64,000 bases of DNA from Pseudomonas mandelii (GTDB taxonomy: Bacteria > Pseudomonadota > Gammaproteobacteria > Pseudomonadales > Pseudomonadaceae): contig NZ_JAMYDU010000009.1 in the NCBI RefSeq assembly GCF_024138395.1, forward strand, positions 124,001 through 188,000. Reading direction: 5' to 3'. The notes below the pieces were generated by a model, which saw only the letters and a program-made list of their open reading frames with translations, was not told the origin of the DNA and did not search any database. The position numbers and the translations under genes are program-made. Shown piece by piece: positions 29,519 to 37,308 of the stretch (position 1 is the first letter of the stretch; each line of letters begins with the position of its first letter).

Positions 29519-30755
29519 TTGAATTCTCCAATGTCTCGGAGCTTGAGATCGAGGTAAGCGCCTTGCTCAACTTAAGGGCTTCTTCCTCCCAACTTGAAAG
29601 ATTCGCAACCCGGATACCTTCTGCCTTAATGCTCGCATGAAGCGCTGAATTAGTCAGCAGCTCACAAATACCATTGGTGAGATCTTCAACCGTTGCCTTG
29701 GTCAAAATAGAGTTATCATCATTAAGAAGCCACTCAGTGCAAGGCGACCTATTACTCACCACCGGAACGCCGCAGGCCATCAACTCGAGTGGGAGAAGCG
29801 AAAGATTAGTAAATGACAAGACCAGTGCGGCATCACATTGATTATAGAGGTCCGGCAGTTTTGCAACATCCAGCGTCCCAGCATTTAAATGATCAAACGG
29901 AATCTCATAATTCGACACGTCCCAACCTGCAAAAACAACCTTCACATAAGGAAGCCGCTTCACCACCTCATTCAGCGTTAACAAACCCAATTCAAACGCG
30001 CGACGCTGCGTGGGCGGTCGAGCATAGAAAAATATTCGTTTTATTTCTGGCTCGCGACGATGCATTAACCGATAAAGATCACGATCATAGGAAAAGCTAA
30101 TTGGAAAAGTATGCGCCTGGTATTCGTCTGCTAGCTTTTCCGCCAACCAGCTCCCCGCTGTAATTGCGCTAAAACCAAAGGAGTAAGTCGCCTCAGCCAT
30201 TGCAGACTCAGAACCCACGGCATAAAAATACGGCTCAAAATCCTGTACAAAATAACATTTATGTTTAGTCGTCTGAAAATTCTTGACGTAATAAGCAGTT
30301 TGCCAAGAGGTCGCGACGCTATAAAAAGCGGCTGGGACCCCCTCAGTCCCATCATAAACAGGAGCAGCCAAAGGAAAAAACCACTCAGAAATCTGAGACT
30401 TGGCTTCAACCAAGTCATACTTGGATTGGCCACCCACGATTACAATACGACACTCATACCCGAGGCGTTCCAATAAAAAAACAAATCTAAATATATTGAG
30501 GTGCCCACCCGAACCACGACCATAAGGAGGAATAAACCAATTTATTGTTTTATCGTTCACGCCACCATTAAACGTTGAGCCATATGGCCGATCTAGAACG
30601 AAATCGTAAAACCCCAGCACGTCGGTCTTCTTGAAGAGCGTAGTGGGGGAGTTTTGAATTGTTGCGTTTGCCTTGCGCAGCAGCGAAAAAAAACCATGCA
30701 CTTTATAATATGAAAATGCTTGTTTTGCTTTATGCATAACCATTTGAATATTCAT
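29511..30755 (-). CDS. GT4-type glycosyltransferase, WsaF-like
   Basis: 414 residues. INWFIPPYGRGSGGHLNIFRF and CYFVQDFEPYFY are typical of the WsaF group of rhamnosyltransferases from polysaccharide clusters. The C-terminal Rossmann half has FYARPPTQRRAFELGL, VFAGWDVSNYEIP and the donor-binding SFTNLSLLPLELMACGVPVVSN. WsaF uses dTDP-rhamnose, and rml genes are present in the locus, so a rhamnosyl role is plausible but inferred. Nine bases separate it from the GT2 gene upstream. Confidence 0.82.
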   Translation of the reverse strand: MNIQMVMHKAKQAFSYYKVHGFFSLLRKANATIQNSPTTLFKKTDVLGFYDFVLDRPYGSTFNGGVNDKTINWFIPPYGRGSGGHLNIFRFVFLLERLGYECRIVIVGGQSKYDLVEAKSQISEWFFPLAAPVYDGTEGVPAAFYSVATSWQTAYYVKNFQTTKHKCYFVQDFEPYFYAVGSESAMAEATYSFGFSAITAGSWLAEKLADEYQAHTFPISFSYDRDLYRLMHRREPEIKRIFFYARPPTQRRAFELGLLTLNEVVKRLPYVKVVFAGWDVSNYEIPFDHLNAGTLDVAKLPDLYNQCDAALVLSFTNLSLLPLELMACGVPVVSNRSPCTEWLLNDDNSILTKATVEDLTNGICELLTNSALHASIKAEGIRVANLSSWEEEALKLSKALTSISSSETLENSNA

Positions 30756-30764
30756 TTCATATCC

Positions 30765-31730
30765 TTACTGCGCAAACAGCTTTTTGTCTCTAGAGATTTG
30801 TTTTCTTACAAATTTCGGTATTCTTTCTCCGCGGCTACCCAAATAATGCCCTAAAAGGCGCATCAAATTATCAATAACTGCGTGCGCGACCTGAAGCGGA
30901 GCCCGCCTCAGCATACCAATACTTCTAGCATACTTAACATCTCTTCGGCTCAACGCCAGAAATGACTTAAACATTGAACTGAAATTCGGACACAAGATGT
31001 ATCCAAAAAAACGCTTGAATGCATAACTCTCATCAAAGCTTCTTTGCAGTCGTTCAAAGAGAGTATAGTCATGCGAGTGGTACACCGCCCCGGCCTCAGA
31101 ATAAGCCTTATAGTATCCGGCTTCTATTATAGATTTTGCCCAAGACTGGTCTTCCGCAAAATCGACATCGGGGTATGGGATCGTTTGCCATACTGATCGT
31201 CGCAACAAAGCATTATTATCTGAGAAAAAGTGCAAGAACTGCCTATAGCCCACATCTTCAGCATAGCGCTTTGAATCTTCCAGATGCACGAGGGGCGCTT
31301 CATTAAACCCAATGAAGTGCAACTCTAACTCCCGAGCAGTAAAAACGGAGGACTGCGGATAAGCAATATGCTTACCAAAGACCCCTGCAATTCTGGCATC
31401 GGACTCAGCAATATCAACCAAGCGCTGTAGCCAGTGATTATCTACAGGCTGTGCGTCATGAGTGATGACAGCGGCATACTCGCCAACCGAGTTAGCAATG
31501 GCAAAATTTCGAGAGCGACCATGACCAAACTCATGAGCCGGGATTTCGATTAACTTCACGTTAGCCTTGCTCTTGACAAATTCGACCGTCCCATCCTTGG
31601 ATCCGGAATCTATAACAACCACTTCGAATGGCCAATCAGTCAACTGACTCAATACAGATTCAAGGACGGGCCTAAAAACCCCACCGGGATTCTTAGTCGG
31701 TATTATCACTGAAGCTTTAATATCACTCAT
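30765..31730 (-). CDS. GT2 glycosyltransferase, rhamnosyltransferase-like
   Basis: 321 residues beginning MSDIKASVIIPTKNPG; the GT-A core has VVIDSGSKDGT and the metal site in AVITHDAQPVDNHWL. THDAQP is typical of rhamnosyltransferases of the RfbF/RgpB kind. FSDNNALLRRSVW and FAEDQSWAKSII follow. I chose the ATG at 31730 because GAAAGG stands 6 bases before it. A longer frame to 31769 would overlap the pyruvyltransferase. It is a member of the minus-strand wzm-wzt operon. Confidence 0.87.
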   Translation of the reverse strand: MSDIKASVIIPTKNPGGVFRPVLESVLSQLTDWPFEVVVIDSGSKDGTVEFVKSKANVKLIEIPAHEFGHGRSRNFAIANSVGEYAAVITHDAQPVDNHWLQRLVDIAESDARIAGVFGKHIAYPQSSVFTARELELHFIGFNEAPLVHLEDSKRYAEDVGYRQFLHFFSDNNALLRRSVWQTIPYPDVDFAEDQSWAKSIIEAGYYKAYSEAGAVYHSHDYTLFERLQRSFDESYAFKRFFGYILCPNFSSMFKSFLALSRRDVKYARSIGMLRRAPLQVAHAVIDNLMRLLGHYLGSRGERIPKFVRKQISRDKKLFAQ

Positions 31731-31762
31731 AACATGCCTTTCTAGATCCATAATCATCATTA

Positions 31763-33178
31763 CTACCAAGCATTATTTTTTTTAGCCTGCTCAGACAGTA
31801 ACAACTTTTCTTCCAGCACTCTTATCAAATCATCACGATATGTAATCTGGGAGACTGCATTGTTCTTTTCAGCGATCAATAACGCTTCTAAATCTTTAGT
31901 CAAGAGATCTCTATAATTAATTTGCTCAGCCGCATTATTTTTTTCAGCTTGAAGCTGAGTCTCTAGGCTGGCCAGCTGATCACGAACAATCGATTCACGA
32001 GCGCAAGATTTACCGTGAGCCGCTTTATAAAGGCGGTCAATCTCTATAGAAAACGAAGAAGGATTTTTGCCCTTGCTTTGCAAAAGCTCTTCCAAAAACA
32101 ACATGATCTTTTTATGCTTTAGCTCAGTCAATACGGCTTTGTTTGAAGCATCTCTCACGAGAACATCAAAAACCGTATGAATCTGACTTTGAAGCGTTGA
32201 AAAATCTTCAAACAGCACGCCATGACCTTCAGCTGAGAAATACTCCCTTATCTTATGAGAGTACTTACCAACGTAGGAAATATTATTTATCCCGTACGCA
32301 TTGGAAATAATATTTCCATGTAAGCTAGATCCGATAAATCCGGAACTACATGCAAGTACCGATATCTTCTGTTCGAGTGTAATGTCTGGATAGGTGGCTC
32401 TACTTACAAATGGGTAACCGGTGACCGCCGCGAGCTCTCGAAGATACTCGGTATCACCAAGACACCCGCCAATCTCTATCAAGACAAAGGGCTTATCAAG
32501 CGCCCTCTCAATCTCTTTTAATACTTTAGCGGTGTCTTCAACCGCAGCACATACATCAATATGACCCTGAAAGCACAGATACCCAGAGTCATATTCATCG
32601 AGCACATCAGCCACTATGGAGTCGCATGTTGTCTTATCCAGGACATACGGCAAGGAATGCACAAAGTCGGGAACAATGGCATAACTTATACCCGTATGTT
32701 CTTTTAAGAGTTTAGCACTCCTCACATCTCTGATAGCTGCAGATGCCACTCTTGAAAAACTATTCTTCAAGAATACCGAAAATACATCATCGACATCGTA
32801 CGGCAGCCCTACTGCCAGTAACGCCAAGCGACGACTGTTCGTTTCGGTAGGAGACAAAATTTGTGTAAATGTCAATTTAGGTGAGTCTTCCCCATATGTC
32901 TGATATAGAGAATAATCATCATTACGAATTAAATCACCACCACCAATTAAAATAAAATCGAATGGTGCAACGGCGTCATCTTCATCCAACTGCGAAATAG
33001 GCGCATAAGGCACCTGGTCCGGATACAAATATGCCACAGGGCGAGTCGGGCTATAGAAGCAAACATCCACTGCCGCCCTCGAGCCACAAACAAGACGAAT
33101 CAACCTTCCCGTAATCCAAGGAAACAATAAGTCACCCAGATTATCCAAATCAAATGTGCCGATCTGTGCAATTTTCAT
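31763..33178 (-). CDS. Polysaccharide pyruvyltransferase with C-terminal coiled-coil tail
   Basis: 471 residues. About 1-345 is the pyruvyltransferase domain: IGTFDLDNLGDLLFPWIT at the start, DFILIGGGDLIRND, and GFIGSSLHGNIISNAYGI near its end, the family's conserved SxHG. These enzymes add ketal-linked pyruvate from PEP to a sugar. Residues about 395-471 are a predicted coiled coil with a repeated unit: AEKNNAAEQINYRDLL at 411, AEKNNAVSQITYRDDL at 436, and a truncated AKKNNAW at the very end. Such a tail is unusual for the family. Its start overlaps the wzt stop by four bases, so it is coupled to the exporter. Confidence 0.85.
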   Translation of the reverse strand: MKIAQIGTFDLDNLGDLLFPWITGRLIRLVCGSRAAVDVCFYSPTRPVAYLYPDQVPYAPISQLDEDDAVAPFDFILIGGGDLIRNDDYSLYQTYGEDSPKLTFTQILSPTETNSRRLALLAVGLPYDVDDVFSVFLKNSFSRVASAAIRDVRSAKLLKEHTGISYAIVPDFVHSLPYVLDKTTCDSIVADVLDEYDSGYLCFQGHIDVCAAVEDTAKVLKEIERALDKPFVLIEIGGCLGDTEYLRELAAVTGYPFVSRATYPDITLEQKISVLACSSGFIGSSLHGNIISNAYGINNISYVGKYSHKIREYFSAEGHGVLFEDFSTLQSQIHTVFDVLVRDASNKAVLTELKHKKIMLFLEELLQSKGKNPSSFSIEIDRLYKAAHGKSCARESIVRDQLASLETQLQAEKNNAAEQINYRDLLTKDLEALLIAEKNNAVSQITYRDDLIRVLEEKLLLSEQAKKNNAW

Positions 33179-34500
33179 TTAATTAGATACTCAAAATCCA
33201 CTTTAGAGTTTAAGTCAACCAGTCCGATCACTGTTTTATCCGCCAATATCGTCAGCTTGGCAGCTTCGTATCTGCGATCAAGCGGCGTACTGACTCCATC
33301 AATAAAATCAGACAATCCTAACGATAACGAATACTCTCCTGGCGCCAAGCTCAGTATCTGCTTAAACGATATGCTCATTACAGTCCCTTTGGGCTGACGC
33401 CCGATAGGGCTATTCAGATAATGAGTATTACCGCTATACAGCTCAATACCCCGTCGGTCCTTTATATAAAATCCAGATACAGGATTTAATATATCCTTTA
33501 GAAATTCGACCTTCAGCCTAATTTCAATACTTTCGTTATTCTGTATAGCGCCGTCAATCTTATTCCCATCGGCTTTATACAATCCAAAATCAGCAATTAC
33601 CGCATTCTTCGTACCATATCGGTACTCAGAATCATCCTCTAACGATGCCTTTTCCAGCTCCGCTTCCAGCGCGTTGTTCGCCTCGCTTTGCTGAACCATT
33701 ACCTCCTCTACATCAGCCGTCTCACTTTCGCTATGGGAGTTTATCTTGATATATTCGTTAACCACCGCCTTAGGGTCTCCGATTTTAATCAGTTCTCCCT
33801 TGTGCAGCAAAATGGCCTTATTGCACAATAACTTTACTGACGTAACGTCATGTGAAACAAATAATAGCGTTATGCCGGACGCCTTGAGCTGTTTGAGTCG
33901 TTCAAAACACTTCTGCTGAAAAAAAACATCCCCAACCGCCAGGGCCTCATCAATGATAAGAATCTCGGGGGAGCTGTGAATAGCCACCGAGAAAGCAAGA
34001 CGAATAAACATGCCGCTTGAATAAGTTTTCACTTGCTGATCGATATAAGCTTCGATCTCAGAAAAATCAATTATATCAGCAAGCTTGCTGTCAATCTCTT
34101 TTTTACTTAACCCTAAAATCGAGCCATTTAAATAAATGTTTTCTCTTCCAGTAAAATCGGGGTTAAAGCCCGCCCCCAACTCCAGTAGGGCTGCAATCCG
34201 TCCATTTCTAGTAATGCTTCCGGAGGTTGGCGTCAAAGTGCCGCAAATCATCTGAAGCAATGTTGATTTGCCAGACCCATTCCGGCCGATGATCCCAACC
34301 GAATCCCCTTTATTGACTTCGAAGCTCAGTGGATTCAGCGCCCAGAAATCGCGATAAAAAGTTTTTTTCTTTCCACTAAGCCTAGTGTAGACAAACTGCT
34401 TTAGCCGATCCTCAGTCTTAGCATAGACATGATAATTTTTCGAAACATTATCAACTATGATGGATGGCACGATAGTATCCAATTGCAGTTCAGAGGACAT
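33175..34500 (-). CDS. wzt: O-antigen ABC exporter ATP-binding protein with C-terminal glycan-binding domain
   Basis: 441 residues. The N-terminal nucleotide-binding domain (about 12-255) has Walker A GIIGRNGSGKST, ELGAGFNPDFTGRENIY, signature TYSSGMFIRLAFS, Walker B ILIIDEALAVGD and the switch FVSHD. After a charged linker comes a Wzt C-terminal domain (about 290-441, with YIKDRRGIELYS and APGEYSLSLGLSD), a beta-sandwich that in E. coli O9a and O8 binds the modified non-reducing end of the glycan. The ATG at 34500 overlaps the wzm end by 11 bases. Confidence 0.95.
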   Translation of the reverse strand: MSSELQLDTIVPSIIVDNVSKNYHVYAKTEDRLKQFVYTRLSGKKKTFYRDFWALNPLSFEVNKGDSVGIIGRNGSGKSTLLQMICGTLTPTSGSITRNGRIAALLELGAGFNPDFTGRENIYLNGSILGLSKKEIDSKLADIIDFSEIEAYIDQQVKTYSSGMFIRLAFSVAIHSSPEILIIDEALAVGDVFFQQKCFERLKQLKASGITLLFVSHDVTSVKLLCNKAILLHKGELIKIGDPKAVVNEYIKINSHSESETADVEEVMVQQSEANNALEAELEKASLEDDSEYRYGTKNAVIADFGLYKADGNKIDGAIQNNESIEIRLKVEFLKDILNPVSGFYIKDRRGIELYSGNTHYLNSPIGRQPKGTVMSISFKQILSLAPGEYSLSLGLSDFIDGVSTPLDRRYEAAKLTILADKTVIGLVDLNSKVDFEYLIK

Positions 34501-35290
34501 CAGCAAAACCTTTTCGCGCTTTTTGAAATAAGAAATAACCTACCGCAAAAACAATCAAGCTCGGCACCAAAGACATCGAATACTGCAACCAGTCTATAGA
34601 GCGCCCCTCAACAAGAACCAATCTCGACTGTTCGATGATATTTGTCAGTGGGTTCAAGCGCAACCATGTTTGAAATTTTTCAGGCAACGCATTGACGGGA
34701 TAAAAGATCGGACTCAAGAACATTAGCACGCTGGTCAGTACCGTCATGATCTGACCGATATCTCTTAAGTACACACCGGCCGCGGACAAAATCCATAGAA
34801 TCCCGGCAGTAGAAAATATCAATGGCACTAACACAACTGGAAACAGCAACGCCGTTATCGGTAACGTCCCCTTCACTATCAGCTGTGCAACCAACAAAAC
34901 ACCACAACTAATCGCTAACTGAAACAGCGATACCCCTATGGCAATAAACGGCAATATCTCTAGAGGAAATACTATTTTTTTTACATAATTCGTGTTGGAT
35001 GTAATAATTTGCGGCCCTTTGAGCAGGCACTCTGCAAAAAACGTATAAATTATCAGGCCAGCAAATAGCATAATGGCGAAATCCGCCTTGCTATCAGGCA
35101 CCACATTATTCCAGCGAGACTTAAAAACCTCTGAAAAAACAAATGTATACACACCGAGCATAAAAAGAGGTGTAAAGAACGCCCACCCCAAGCCAACCAA
35201 TGAATCTTTATACTTAACCTGGACTTCTCTTCGTATCATCCCATAGATTAGCTGCCTATGAGTCGAAAACGCCTTAACAATTGCAAGCAT
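34490..35290 (-). CDS. wzm: O-antigen ABC exporter permease
   Basis: 266-residue ABC-2 type permease with six hydrophobic segments. The N-terminal amphipathic part IYGMIRREVQVKYKDSLVGLGWAFFTPLFML is typical of Wzm/TagG/KpsM. LSPIFYPVNALPEKFQTWLRLNPLTNIIEQSR is the conserved sixth-segment region. With Wzt it moves undecaprenyl-linked O-polysaccharide across the inner membrane. First gene of the minus-strand operon; the promoter should lie in 35291-35450. Confidence 0.95.
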   Translation of the reverse strand: MLAIVKAFSTHRQLIYGMIRREVQVKYKDSLVGLGWAFFTPLFMLGVYTFVFSEVFKSRWNNVVPDSKADFAIMLFAGLIIYTFFAECLLKGPQIITSNTNYVKKIVFPLEILPFIAIGVSLFQLAISCGVLLVAQLIVKGTLPITALLFPVVLVPLIFSTAGILWILSAAGVYLRDIGQIMTVLTSVLMFLSPIFYPVNALPEKFQTWLRLNPLTNIIEQSRLVLVEGRSIDWLQYSMSLVPSLIVFAVGYFLFQKARKGFADVL

Positions 35291-35451
35291 AAAACCATAC
35301 CCCTGTCAAATAAAAACCTGGTGGTGACGGTTTCCAAACCAGGCCAAACTTAGCGCACACACTGAATTTGCCTTATGCTAAGCGTGAACCTATCACACCT
35401 CGCAAAATACAAACCACCTACCTAGCGGTCGTTCATTTTCACATTATTTAC
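35291..35451 (-). promoter_or_regulatory. Probable promoter region of the wzm-wzt operon
   Basis: This AT-rich spacer precedes the first gene of the minus-strand block and ends at the IS66 terminal repeat. On the minus strand TAGCATAAG could act as a -10 region. I see no clear -35 and no JUMPstart, so this is a placement rather than a site call. Confidence 0.3.
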
Positions 35452-35728
35452 GTATCCGATCCACAAACCCCGCATACCGCAAGATGGACGCGTCGCTTAC
35501 CTCGGCATCTCTGGTGAGCAGTTCCACGGCAGCAACGCTTCAAAGTCCTCAACCGACTGAGCCTGCGGGAGCCACTCCAGTAAGTGGCGTAGCTATGTAT
35601 AGGGATCCTGGCCGCTGACCTACGTCTCGACCAGGCTGTAGATCTGCGCGCTGGCGTTGGCACCCGTGGGGGTGTAGCTAAACAGCCAGTACTGCACCCC
35701 GGTGACGACGGGCTCTCACGTGGTCGTA
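35452..35728 (-). pseudogene. IS66 tnpC 3'-end remnant between wzm and the distal GT2
   Basis: The minus strand reads VQYWLFSYTPTGANASAQ, IYSLVET, a stop, then [22 protein letters not shown] and SPEMPR with stop. This is the last ~70 codons of IS66 transposase with two internal nonsense codons. GTATCCGATCCACAAACCC at 35452-35470 is the terminal repeat, a diverged form of the one ending at 28331. It is a different, older IS66 than the 26.4 kb copy. Confidence 0.8.
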
Positions 35729-35751
35729 CACGAAGAACGGCGAATGGTTTC

Positions 35752-36720
35752 TCAGATTTTGTTCAGGCATGCGGCAAGAATAAGACTGGCATTACCTTGG
35801 GGGGTTTGGCGGTAGATTCCTGACTTTTTCATCAGGTAAAGCCGACGAAAAAGATGGCTTTGACGAGCTTGCTCGAATCTGTCCAGCGTCAATTTGCTTT
35901 CTGGCGCCAGCTTTTGCTTGAAGCTGTTGAGGATAAGAAGATTTTGATTGCTCCATTCATTGAATCGTCCCGTACACATTTTACCCAGGCGGACCATGCG
36001 CTCCTTCAGCCCGGAATTGGCACCTATCAAGTTGCCGCCGTGCTGTCGGTAGTCAAGGGTTGGCATTGAATCATAGATCACCCTTCCACCACAGCCACTG
36101 ACCAGCAGGTACGTCAACCAGTCGTGAGCAACGATAGTGGCGTCGTCTGCAGTTTCAGCCAGCAAGTCTCTTGCTTGGCTGTTTATGAGCATGGTATTTG
36201 CCCCTGCAATGCTTTGGACTAATGCATTACGGAATCCGGGGGGAGCCGAAAATAGAGGAGAGAAACCAATGACACATCTGTCAGCAGCAATCAGGCGTGT
36301 TCTGGAACAATAAAGGGCCGGGGCCTTTTGTATCAGCTCCAGTGTGGCAATGCTGCGCTCAAGTTTATCCATGAACCAGATGTCGTCTTGATCGCTGAAC
36401 GCGAAATAGTCAGCCGAGATAGACTGGTTCTTGATCAGGGATAGGAAATTTTTGGCGAACCCCTGTCGAGGCCCATTCACGGTGACGAGGCGATCCTGTC
36501 CCAATATTTTTTGATATTCCTTCAGAATCTCCAGTGTTCCATCGCTAGAACCATCGTCTGATGCATATATCACCCAGTTTTTGTGGGTCTGCCTTGCTAA
36601 TGACTCGAGTTGTTCGCCAAGGAATGCCGAACCGTTATAAGTACAGAGCAGGATCGCCACTTTGTCGCCAATTGCTTCTGAGTTAGTGATCACGCTGGAA
36701 GACTCTGCGCGGCTGCCCAA
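35752..36720 (-). CDS. GT2 glycosyltransferase (O-antigen type)
   Basis: 322 residues with KVAILLCTYNGSAFLGEQLESL, YASDDGSSDGT, the metal site FSDQDDIWFMDKLERS and the acceptor region TLDYRQHGGNLIGANSG. It resembles the GT2 at 18098 in these two motifs, so the two may be related rhamnosyl-type transferases. The C-terminus GIYRQTPQGNASLILAACLNKI looks complete. The start is unsure: the open frame begins with TTG at 36720, with in-frame GTG at 36693 and 36660 but no ATG before the conserved core. It lies only 23 bases beyond the IS66 remnant. Confidence 0.82.
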   Translation of the reverse strand: MGSRAESSSVITNSEAIGDKVAILLCTYNGSAFLGEQLESLARQTHKNWVIYASDDGSSDGTLEILKEYQKILGQDRLVTVNGPRQGFAKNFLSLIKNQSISADYFAFSDQDDIWFMDKLERSIATLELIQKAPALYCSRTRLIAADRCVIGFSPLFSAPPGFRNALVQSIAGANTMLINSQARDLLAETADDATIVAHDWLTYLLVSGCGGRVIYDSMPTLDYRQHGGNLIGANSGLKERMVRLGKMCTGRFNEWSNQNLLILNSFKQKLAPESKLTLDRFEQARQSHLFRRLYLMKKSGIYRQTPQGNASLILAACLNKI

Positions 36721-37293
36721 GATAGGCGAATGTAGTGGTGTTCATTTTTCTAATCTCAAACATTACCGAATCGCAAAATCTTACGTTCGTCTAAGCTGCT
36801 AGCTCAGGGGCTCAATGGTGGTCATCAAAAATCTAGTCTAAATACTTTTCATACATTGCCTGAAGTCGGTCGAGGAGCTTTCAGCGCTGAAGGCCTACCT
36901 CGGGGTGCCGTCGATCGACTATTTTAGGGGAGATCCTTCAAAAAGTCTGTCGATGGAGAATCTAATCGCGCCAACGTGATCACGGGGGGCTGGAGACCAA
37001 CGTTGCAAACCTCTTCAGGAGTGCCTCATACGGGCAGGCTCAAAATTTCATTAAGCGAGCAATAAGCGAGCAATTGTCATGTCCACACCCTTTTTCTTGC
37101 TCCAGCACGTGATCGACGCCATCAGAATCTCTATTGATCATCTGTCGCCAAGCGTTGCATTCTTTGATAATTCAAGAGGTTTTGGCACTGAGATTACGTT
37201 TTTTTGCTTCGGTTTCTGTGATTGTCGCGTTTGAAGAGATCCTTTTATGTGCCGAAATGGCTCAGGTGCGTACAATAATTACCAGCGTTTAAA
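36721..37293. other. Non-coding region upstream of wbpM
   Basis: No gene can be supported. A direct repeat AAGCGAGCAAT stands twice in tandem at about 37054-37076. The rest is of middling GC and could carry two divergent promoters, for the GT2 on the minus strand and wbpM on the plus strand. Confidence 0.5.
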
Positions 37294-37308
37294 GTGAAGG
37301 GGGACACT

